Assembly (NCBI GenBank): GCA_049687015.1 | Contig: JBAVIP010000058.1 | Location: 1 to 59,129, forward strand | From: Methylotenera_A sp049687015 | GTDB taxonomy: Bacteria; Pseudomonadota; Gammaproteobacteria; Burkholderiales; Methylophilaceae | DNA: 59,129 nt | Reading direction: 5' to 3' | Shown: positions 16,212 through 23,094 of the stretch, piece after piece | Position numbering within the stretch: position 1 is the first letter of the stretch | Layout: each line of letters opens with the position of its first letter | The notes under the pieces: model-generated | What the model was told of the DNA's origin: nothing | The model's input: only the letters and a program-made list of their open reading frames with translations | The model's database searches: none | Translations under genes and position numbers: made by a program

Positions 16212-16499
16212 ATGAACAAGAAACTCTTAAAATTAGCACAACGGCGTGAACGCCTGGTTTCTGAGGCCGATAAGCAACGTATGCAGTTGACGCAGACTGT
16301 TGATACGTTGCGCGCACCGTTAGCGATGGCAGATAAGGGTGTTGCTGCAATAAGTTATATAAAAACACACCCGCTGCTGATGGTTGGTGGTAGCGCAGTT
16401 TTAATGAAAATATTGCGGCCTAGTCGCATCGGAAAGTGGTTTGGTCGAGGTTTGTTTGCATGGCAGATGATGCGTAAACTGCAAAGTAAGTTTTTTTAG
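16212..16499 (+). CDS. YqjK-like protein
   Basis: A 95-residue basic protein whose N-terminal half is a charged helix (LLKLAQRRERLVSEADKQRMQL), as in YqjK. It is followed by a hydrophobic stretch around residues 50-64 (HPLLMVGGSAVLMKIL). It completes the DUF883-YqjE-YqjK set. Its function is uncharacterised. The next gene begins 12 bases later. Confidence 0.75.
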   Translation: MNKKLLKLAQRRERLVSEADKQRMQLTQTVDTLRAPLAMADKGVAAISYIKTHPLLMVGGSAVLMKILRPSRIGKWFGRGLFAWQMMRKLQSKFF

Positions 16500-16511
16500 G
16501 GGAGCAGGGGA

Positions 16512-17078
16512 TTGGATCTTGCGCCATCGGGAGAAAGAACCTGTCTTTATCAAACAGCGCAACTTGATGCTGTGCTGGATAACATGGCGTGGCAGGCCGC
16601 CGGTTTCCTGACCACAAAAGAGCGCCTCATGATTGTGGGTATTCTGCGTCGTGGCGCACCTCTTGCAGAAATGCTGCATAAAAGGCTTGTGAGCCAATTT
16701 GATTTAGCGAATATTTCTCTGATGAATTTGCAAATCAAGCGTTACGCAGACGATTTAACACTGCTGCACCCCGAAACAAAGTTAACAGAAAATCCCATGC
16801 AGGCATCGCTTGACCTCACGGACACGACGATATTAGTGGTGGATGATGTCATGTTCCGCGGTCATTCTATGTTGCGTGCAGTGGAATACCTTGCAAGAAA
16901 GCGGGCGGCTGAAATCCGCACGGCAGTTTTGGTAGACCGCGGCGCAAACAAGCTGCCGGTGAGGATTGATATCGCAGGCGTTCGGCTTGATGTGGCGCCA
17001 CCAGACATTATCGAATGTAATGTACCACCGTATGAGACGGAGTTTAAAATTGATCTGCTTAAGCCCATTATCAATTAG
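16512..17078 (+). CDS. PyrR-like phosphoribosyltransferase
   Basis: A 188-residue type I phosphoribosyltransferase. It starts at TTG with a GGGGAG-type ribosome binding site. The PRPP loop appears as ILVVDDVMFRGHSMLRAVEYL. The N-terminal hood (ERLMIVGILRRGAPLAEML) and the C-terminal DVAPPDIIECNVPP strongly resemble PyrR, a uracil PRTase and pyrimidine attenuator protein. Because it sits in a stress cluster beside a second PRTase, its role need not be pyr regulation. The replacement of the usual threonine after DDV with M-F-R is compatible with altered substrate choice (inference). Confidence 0.82.
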   Translation: MDLAPSGERTCLYQTAQLDAVLDNMAWQAAGFLTTKERLMIVGILRRGAPLAEMLHKRLVSQFDLANISLMNLQIKRYADDLTLLHPETKLTENPMQASLDLTDTTILVVDDVMFRGHSMLRAVEYLARKRAAEIRTAVLVDRGANKLPVRIDIAGVRLDVAPPDIIECNVPPYETEFKIDLLKPIIN

Positions 17079-17092
17079 GGCGGGATTTAACC

Positions 17093-17728
17093 ATGTTTTA
17101 TGACCGTGAAGAAGCTGCGCTGGAGCTGGCGGAAAGACTAGATAGCTATCGGGGAAAGAATCCGCTTATTCTTGCCATCCCCCGCGGTTCTGTTCCCATG
17201 GCAAAGATCATCGCAGATAAACTTGGCGGCTCCTACGATGTGGTGCTGGTTCGCAAGTTGCGGGCGCCGCTTTATGGGGAACTGGCCATTGGCTCGGTGG
17301 ATGAAAGTGGCTGGACCTACGTTGCCGATTATGCGGCATCGGTAGGTGCAGATAGTGAATATATCGAGGCCGAGAGACAGACCCAACTGGATACCATCTA
17401 CAAACGCCGTGCTCAGTATACGCCAGTGCATCATCCTATCAGCCCCGCAGGGCGTATTGTGATTGTTATTGATGACGGACTCGCCACCGGGGCTACCATG
17501 ATTTCCGCCCTGCATGGATTGCGCAACAAAAAACCTGCCAAACTCATCTGCGCAGTGCCCGTAGCGCCACCGGATACATTGAAAAAGGTAGCTGAACTTG
17601 CTGATGAAGTTGTCTGTCTTGAAGCGCCAAGTGATTTTCGTGCAGTAGGGCAGTTTTATCGATACTTTCCACAGGTAGAAGACGATGAAGTGATTAAGAT
17701 TTTGCAGACCAGTAAGGAGAATGAGTAA
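17093..17728 (+). CDS. phosphoribosyltransferase-domain protein
   Basis: A 211-residue PRTase-fold protein of the stand-alone family. LAIPRGSVPMAKIIADKL lies near the N-terminus, and the PRPP-binding signature IVIVIDDGLATGATMISALHGL is at about 122-143. RKLRAPLYGELAIGSVDE is characteristic of the family that includes a mycobacterial DosR-regulon protein (Rv0571c-like). The substrate is unknown. It is 14 bases after the PyrR-like gene and its stop overlaps the next ATG (TAATG), so it belongs to the same operon. Confidence 0.85.
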   Translation: MFYDREEAALELAERLDSYRGKNPLILAIPRGSVPMAKIIADKLGGSYDVVLVRKLRAPLYGELAIGSVDESGWTYVADYAASVGADSEYIEAERQTQLDTIYKRRAQYTPVHHPISPAGRIVIVIDDGLATGATMISALHGLRNKKPAKLICAVPVAPPDTLKKVAELADEVVCLEAPSDFRAVGQFYRYFPQVEDDEVIKILQTSKENE

Positions 17729-18342
17729 TGAAATTACAAAAAACAAACCTACAAAAAATAAAACTAGAAATATGGTTAATTTTGTCGGTATTGCTTGTTG
17801 GCCTGAATGTGCAGGCTGCAGAATCTTCTGCAGAAAAGACAGAAGAAGCACCTAAAACCTCGGTACAGCAAGCCGAAGAAAGCGCGAAAGTGGCTGCAGA
17901 AGAGGCTAAAGACGCTGCATACAAGGCCGCTGAAGCCGCCAAACTGGCTTTAGAAAAAGCTGAGCAATCAATCAAAGATGCTACGCAGGAAGCGGTCGAC
18001 GCTGCCAAAGTGGCCACACATGAGTCTGAGCAGGCTGCTAAACTGGCTGTACAAAAAACGATGGAAGCAACCAGGAAAGCGACCACGGAAACTAAAGTGG
18101 CGGCGCGCGAGGCTGAGCAAGCTGCTAAAAAGGCGCTTGTAGCTACCAAAGAAGCTGCTAAAAAAGCGGCTGTAGCTGCTAAAAATTTAGCTAAAGCCGG
18201 TAAAGAAGCTACTAAAAAAGCGATTGAGGCTGCCAGAGACGCTGCACAAAAAGCAATGGAAGCCACTAAAGAGGCTGCCGACAGGTCAATGGAGGCGCCT
18301 AAGGAAAAAGCTCAGGGCGTTGAAGATGCTGAGAAAAAATAG
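17728..18342 (+). CDS. exported Ala/Lys/Glu-rich repeat protein (LEA/histone H1-like)
   Basis: A 204-residue protein with a signal peptide (hydrophobic about 13-30, cleavage after VQAA). The rest is one long low-complexity helix of Ala, Lys and Glu with degenerate 11-residue repeats such as EAAKKAAVAAKNLAKAGKEA. The pattern resembles late-embryogenesis-abundant and apolipoprotein-like stress proteins as well as histone H1 tails. The signal peptide argues against a DNA role and for a periplasmic or envelope one. Translationally coupled to the PRTase gene. Function is unknown; desiccation or membrane protection is a guess from composition. Confidence 0.65.
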   Translation: MKLQKTNLQKIKLEIWLILSVLLVGLNVQAAESSAEKTEEAPKTSVQQAEESAKVAAEEAKDAAYKAAEAAKLALEKAEQSIKDATQEAVDAAKVATHESEQAAKLAVQKTMEATRKATTETKVAAREAEQAAKKALVATKEAAKKAAVAAKNLAKAGKEATKKAIEAARDAAQKAMEATKEAADRSMEAPKEKAQGVEDAEKK

Positions 18343-18403
18343 TTTTATACCTTGTCATCGGTGTATCTAGCGCCTTTATCAAGTAACATGAATGGAGACT
18401 AAA

Positions 18404-18883
18404 TTGAAAAAATTTATGATTGCAGCAGTGGCAGTTGTCGCCTTTACTACCCCGGCGCTGGCTGCCGACGTTGGGGTCTCGGTTACTATTGGCCAACCAG
18501 GTTTTTATGGCCGAATCGACATTGGCGATTATCCCTATCCTCCGCCAGTCGTAATCTATCGCCATCCAAGAATAATTGAGCGCGTATATGTAGAGCGTGA
18601 GCCGATCTATATGCGCGTACCACCGGGCCATGCTAGAGATTGGCGCAAGCACTGTTATAAATACCATGCTTGCGGCGAACGGGTTTATTTTGTGCAGGAT
18701 AGTTGGTACCAGCATGAGTATGTTCCGATTTATCGGGAGTATCATCATGACCGCTATGGCGAGCGTTGGGACGACCGCCGTGACCACAGGGATGACCGCT
18801 ATGATGAGCGTAGAGGAGAGCGTGGTGATGAACGCCGATATGACAATCACGAGGGCAAAAAGAAAAAGGGCTGGAAACATTAA
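18404..18883 (+). CDS. exported protein with charged Arg/Asp/His-rich tail
   Basis: About 160 residues. The likely start is TTG at 18404, which has a GGAG ribosome binding site eight bases before it; an ATG at 18392 has none. The signal peptide is KKFMIAAVAVVAFTTPALAA. The mature part contains a tyrosine/proline-rich segment (PYPPPVVIYRHP), paired cysteines (CYKYHACGE), and then a 40-residue tail of DRR/DRYDERR-type repeats. This is the layout of several small secreted proteobacterial proteins of unknown role. The tail could bind metals or polyanions (inference). Confidence 0.65.
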   Translation: MKKFMIAAVAVVAFTTPALAADVGVSVTIGQPGFYGRIDIGDYPYPPPVVIYRHPRIIERVYVEREPIYMRVPPGHARDWRKHCYKYHACGERVYFVQDSWYQHEYVPIYREYHHDRYGERWDDRRDHRDDRYDERRGERGDERRYDNHEGKKKKGWKH

Positions 18884-18975
18884 GATCTGGAAATATAAAG
18901 ATATAGTTGAGTGGTAATCTTGGCAGGTTAAGGCCTGCTTCAATATGAAGGCTGAGGAGTGCATGGCATTTGTTG

Positions 18976-18985
18976 GCTATAATAT
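18976..18985 (+). promoter_or_regulatory. candidate promoter for cbpA
   Basis: GGCTATAATATATT contains a perfect -10 hexamer, TATAAT at 18978-18983, 31 bases before the cbpA ATG. A -35 is not convincing at 17 bases, so this may be an extended -10 or stress-sigma promoter. A GCAGG/CCTGC hairpin (around 18923-18938) lies just upstream and may end the previous transcript. Confidence 0.4.
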
Positions 18986-19014
18986 ATTTCACATTAAAAA
19001 GAAATTATAACTAA

Positions 19015-19971
19015 ATGAAATTTAAAGATTATTACGAAATTATCGGGGTGGCTCGCACAGCAACTAGTGATGAGATTAAAAAGGCTTACCGTAAACTCGC
19101 GCATCAATATCATCCTGATGTTTCTAAAGACCCGGCTGGGGAAGCAAAATTTAAAGAAATTGGTGAAGCCTACGCCACTTTAAAAGATAAAGAAAAACGC
19201 GCTGCCTACGACGCGCTAGGGCGTCATTCATCTGGCGAAGAATTTAGGCCGCCTCCAGGTTGGGCTGGAGGCCAGGCTGGATACCAGAGCGGTCAAACAT
19301 ATTCGTTCGATGATATCGACTTGGCTGACTTGTTTGCAAGCTTTTCTAAAGGCGGTCGACATACGCAACATCAAGGCCATCACATGCCTATCCCAGGGCA
19401 GGATTATGAACTGGCAACTCAAATTTCGCTTGAGGATGCTTATCATGGCGCTACGGTAGACCTCAGTTTTTCAGTGCCAGAATATGATCATCAGGGCCAA
19501 TTGAGGCGTGTGCCTCATACGTTTAAAGCACGCATTCCCAAAGGGGTGACCAATGGTCAGAAAATGCTGCTGCGAGGCAAGGGCGGCAAAGGTGCTAATG
19601 GCGGCAAAGATGGCAATCTTTACCTGAATATTAGCTTTCTTCCTCACCGATTGTTTCGCGTCATTGATCATGACGTGTTGATTGATTTACCTATTACCCC
19701 TTGGGAGGCCGCCCTAGGGGCTACGGTTAAAGTGCCGACATTACATGGTGCGGTTAATCTTAAAGTACCCGCAGGCGCCAGAAGCGGGCAAAAACTTCGT
19801 ATTGGCAAACGCGGCATGCCTAAACATAATCAGGAACATGGTGACCTTTTTGTGGTGATACAGATTGTGGCTCCCACTAATCCAACCGAGCAGGAAATTG
19901 CATTATTTAAACAGTTGGCAGACACCTCAACATTTAATCCACGTACACATTTTGAATATGAAACGGCCTGA
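19015..19971 (+). CDS. cbpA: DnaJ-class co-chaperone CbpA
   Basis: A 318-residue J-domain protein. The J domain is at 4-70 with HPD at 33-35, then a Gly-rich linker, then two DnaJ C-terminal beta domains from about 125 on. There is no zinc-finger region, which separates CbpA from DnaJ. It stimulates DnaK and binds curved DNA in stationary phase. The cognate modulator CbpM is encoded at 20891 with a universal stress gene between them, an unusual insertion. Confidence 0.92.
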   Translation: MKFKDYYEIIGVARTATSDEIKKAYRKLAHQYHPDVSKDPAGEAKFKEIGEAYATLKDKEKRAAYDALGRHSSGEEFRPPPGWAGGQAGYQSGQTYSFDDIDLADLFASFSKGGRHTQHQGHHMPIPGQDYELATQISLEDAYHGATVDLSFSVPEYDHQGQLRRVPHTFKARIPKGVTNGQKMLLRGKGGKGANGGKDGNLYLNISFLPHRLFRVIDHDVLIDLPITPWEAALGATVKVPTLHGAVNLKVPAGARSGQKLRIGKRGMPKHNQEHGDLFVVIQIVAPTNPTEQEIALFKQLADTSTFNPRTHFEYETA

Positions 19972-20016
19972 TAAAACGAGACAATTGTTAAGTATGTTTT
20001 TAATAGGAGATAAATC

Positions 20017-20844
20017 ATGACCTACCAAACCGTAATGGTGCACTTGCAGCTCGGGCGTTCAAATAAAGCATTGCTGAAAATTGCCAGTGATTTTGCAGAC
20101 AATTTCCATACGGATATGATCGGCATTGCAGCGGGGCAGCCAACGCAAATGCTATATGGGCAGGGTTATGCACTCTTGGATTTTCTAAATCAGGAACATG
20201 AGAAAATTACAAAAGAAATAGCTGAGGCTGAGGCAGCTTTTCAGACTGCATTTAAGGGTTATTCCCGGACTAATGAATGGCGCTCGACTGTCACATTAGG
20301 ATCTTTATCCGAATACATAGTGGGGGAGGCGCGAAGTGCCGACATCATTATTACAGAAATTGCTCCAAGCGATTTTTATGAAGGCCCGTATGGCGTAAAC
20401 GCTGGTGAACTCATTTTGCAATCAGGGCGGCCGGTCTTAGTCGTGCCTGTTACAGCAAAGAAGCTGGAGCTGGAGAGGATGTTGGTGGGATGGAAAGACA
20501 CGCGTGAGGCAAGGCGGGCGATTGCGGATGCCTTACCACTATTAAAACTAGCCAAGCATGTGACAGTCGTTGAGATTGCTACCGAAAAAGAGAAGGCATC
20601 AGTCACCAAATGTCTGGAGCAAGTGGTTAGCTGGCTTAAGAAACATGATATTACAGCTGATTATTTAATTTCTGCTTCAGTGGATGATGATGCCAGCCAG
20701 CTTATATCCATAGCCAAAAAACAAGGTGCCGACCTTATTGTTGCGGGTGCCTATGGGCATAGTCGCTTACGCGAATGGGTGCTAGGCGGCGTAACTAACA
20801 ACTTACTGCAGCGGGCAGAAATTTGTGCGCTTTTATCTCACTAG
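20017..20844 (+). CDS. tandem universal stress protein
   Basis: A 275-residue protein with two Usp domains. The first (about 1-145) is degenerate and lacks an obvious ATP loop. The second (about 150-275) ends with GAYGHSRLREWVLGGVTNNLL, which matches the nucleotide-binding pattern. Double-domain Usps of this kind are typical of proteobacterial stress clusters. It lies 45 bases after cbpA and 46 bases before the likely GTG start of cbpM. Confidence 0.88.
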   Translation: MTYQTVMVHLQLGRSNKALLKIASDFADNFHTDMIGIAAGQPTQMLYGQGYALLDFLNQEHEKITKEIAEAEAAFQTAFKGYSRTNEWRSTVTLGSLSEYIVGEARSADIIITEIAPSDFYEGPYGVNAGELILQSGRPVLVVPVTAKKLELERMLVGWKDTREARRAIADALPLLKLAKHVTVVEIATEKEKASVTKCLEQVVSWLKKHDITADYLISASVDDDASQLISIAKKQGADLIVAGAYGHSRLREWVLGGVTNNLLQRAEICALLSH

Positions 20845-20890
20845 CGTTTATCCAACTTGCGTGCGGTCTGCTAAAATGAGGGGAAATATC

Positions 20891-21232
20891 GTGAATATCG
20901 AACATTCTGAATTAGCATGGCTTGATGAACAGCATGATGTCACGTTGGAAGATCTTGTTGAGTTATCAGGGTTATCCTCGGAAGAGCTACAGTATTTGGT
21001 GGAAAGCGGAGCACTTACTCCCATCAGCCAGACAGAAGAAAAGCCTTCTGAAGACTGGTATTTCAGCAGTCATTGCGTTATTTCAATTCGCACTCTCTCG
21101 CGGCTCAAGCGCGATTTTGAGTTAGAACCAAATTCATTGGGTTTGATGCTGGTTTTTCTGGAGCGTATCCGAACGTTGGAGTTTAAATTGTGTGCGTTAG
21201 ATCATAAAAAAATTGAGAATGATGCTGAGTAA
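20891..21232 (+). CDS. cbpM: chaperone modulator CbpM
   Basis: About 113 residues. The preferred start is GTG at 20891 with GAGGGG upstream; the ATG at 20876 overlaps that ribosome binding site. CbpM features are SGLSSEELQYLVESGALTP near the N-terminus (a MerR-like helical segment) and the C-terminal LSRLKRDFELEPNSLGLMLVFLERI. CbpM binds the J domain of CbpA and restrains it. The match of CbpA and CbpM in one cluster supports both assignments. Confidence 0.85.
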   Translation: MNIEHSELAWLDEQHDVTLEDLVELSGLSSEELQYLVESGALTPISQTEEKPSEDWYFSSHCVISIRTLSRLKRDFELEPNSLGLMLVFLERIRTLEFKLCALDHKKIENDAE

Positions 21233-21328
21233 CCCTTAGTAATTTATTGCCATAAGAGTACAAAGAAAAGTATAACATAAACTTTTTTTGATGACCTAAT
21301 TTACCAAACCATTACAGAGAGAGTAATC

Positions 21329-23023
21329 ATGCTGGATGAATTTATCCACGAACCACGCGTAGCATACTTCTCTATGGAGATTGCCTTGCGCAATGAAATC
21401 CCGACCTATGCCGGGGGTCTCGGCGTGCTTGCTGGCGATACGGTGCGGTCTGCGGTTGATCTCATGATACCAATAGTGGCGGTGAGCCTGGTGAGTCGCG
21501 CTGGCTATTTCAAACAGCAGATTGATGCCCAGGGCCGGCAGGTTGAGCAGGCGGTCTTCTGGGAGCCGGAGCGCTGGGCACATGCACTCGATGCCAAGGT
21601 TGCGGTGCCAATCGAGGGACGCACTGTATGGATAAGCGCTTGGCTATATGTGGTTGAGGGGCATATGGGTGGGCGCCAGCCGGTGCTACTGCTCGACACC
21701 GACCTGAACGAGAATCACCACGAGGATCGTGAGATCACGCATTATTTATACGGTGGTGACGAAGCCTATCGGCTCAAGCAGGAAATCATACTCGGAATTG
21801 GCGGTGTACGAATGCTGCAAGCACTCGGTATTACAGTGCGCCACTATCACATGAATGAGGGGCACTCCGCACTGCTTGGGCTGGAATTGCTACGCCGATA
21901 CACCTATCCAACCGAGGATGTCAGGCCGGGCGAGTCACTTTATGATATCCCTAGAGTGCGTGACCTATGCAGCTTTACCACGCACACCCCGATCGAAGCG
22001 GGGCATGACCGTTTTTCTTACGACTTGGTGCAGAGGGTGCTTGACAATGACTTCGACATGGAAGGCATCAAGCGTCTGGCTGGCGAAGACAACCTGAACA
22101 TGACGCGGCTGGCCTTGAATTTGAGTGAATATATTAACGGCGTCGCTAAAAAACATGCCGAGGTGTCGAATGCAATGTTTCCCGGTTATCGGGTACATGC
22201 CATCACCAATGGCGTACATCCGTTTACATGGGCGGCTGAAAGTTTTCGTCAGTTATATAACCATTACATTTCCAGCTGGTGCCATGAGCCCCAGTTGTTG
22301 ATGCGTGCCGATTGTTGCATTCCCGATGCAGCGATCTGGGAATCGCATGCTCAGGCGAAACAGCATCTCATTGAGAAAGTACAAATTCTCACTGGAGTCT
22401 CGCTGGATCCAAAGCTGCCGATTATTGGCTTCGCGCGGCGTATGACCGCCTATAAGCGCCCGGATTTGCTGTTCTCCAACATTGACAGGTTAAAGACGAT
22501 AGCTCGCCATCAGCCGTTCCAGATTGTGCTTGCCGGCAAGGCGCATCCGCATGACGAAAATGGCAAACACCTGATTGAGCAACTGTATGCACATGCCCGC
22601 GACTTGGCTGGCACGATTACGGTTGCCTATCTGCCTGACTACAACATGGAAGTGGCCCAGATGCTGACCGCGGGAACGGATGTGTGGCTCAATACGCCAT
22701 TGCCGCCACTCGAAGCCTCTGGCACCAGTGGCATGAAAGCCGCGCTCAATGGCGTACCCAGTCTCTCGGTTCTCGATGGCTGGTGGATCGAGGGTTGTAT
22801 CGAGGGTGTGACCGGCTGGGCGATTGGCGACGTGACGGGAGTAGCCGATAACGATGGGCATGAGTTATATGATAAGCTTGAGCAGGTGGTGCTCCCTCTC
22901 TATTACAGCAATGACCGCAGCAACTGGATCAAAGTGATGAAAGGCGCAATCAGCAAGAATGCTTCCTACTTTAACAGTCATCGCATGATGCGCCGTTACG
23001 CGATAGAGGCGTACATCAGATGA
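21329..23023 (+). CDS. glgP: alpha-glucan phosphorylase (short form)
   Basis: A 564-residue member of the short alpha-glucan phosphorylase family. Conserved stretches are VAYFSMEIALRNEIPTYAGGLGVLAGD at the start, HYHMNEGHSALLGLELL in the middle, ITNGVHPFTW, FARRMTAYKRPDLLF, and the C-terminal PLPPLEASGTSGMKAALNGV with DGWWIEG. It releases glucose 1-phosphate from glycogen-like polymers with phosphate. In this island it could feed sugar phosphates to the phosphoketolase-acetate kinase route (inference). Confidence 0.92.
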   Translation: MLDEFIHEPRVAYFSMEIALRNEIPTYAGGLGVLAGDTVRSAVDLMIPIVAVSLVSRAGYFKQQIDAQGRQVEQAVFWEPERWAHALDAKVAVPIEGRTVWISAWLYVVEGHMGGRQPVLLLDTDLNENHHEDREITHYLYGGDEAYRLKQEIILGIGGVRMLQALGITVRHYHMNEGHSALLGLELLRRYTYPTEDVRPGESLYDIPRVRDLCSFTTHTPIEAGHDRFSYDLVQRVLDNDFDMEGIKRLAGEDNLNMTRLALNLSEYINGVAKKHAEVSNAMFPGYRVHAITNGVHPFTWAAESFRQLYNHYISSWCHEPQLLMRADCCIPDAAIWESHAQAKQHLIEKVQILTGVSLDPKLPIIGFARRMTAYKRPDLLFSNIDRLKTIARHQPFQIVLAGKAHPHDENGKHLIEQLYAHARDLAGTITVAYLPDYNMEVAQMLTAGTDVWLNTPLPPLEASGTSGMKAALNGVPSLSVLDGWWIEGCIEGVTGWAIGDVTGVADNDGHELYDKLEQVVLPLYYSNDRSNWIKVMKGAISKNASYFNSHRMMRRYAIEAYIR

Positions 23024-23094
23024 GAAGCGGGCCAGTCTATTTGTAATGGTATTGATGAGTTAAGAGTAATGTCGCTATCACTAAGGGAACAATC

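Noticed and set aside
17138..18266. Long open frames on the minus strand opposite the PRTase and Ala/Lys repeat genes
   Set aside because: They mirror strongly biased codons of the plus-strand genes, giving Ser/Ala-rich low-complexity translations without start signals.
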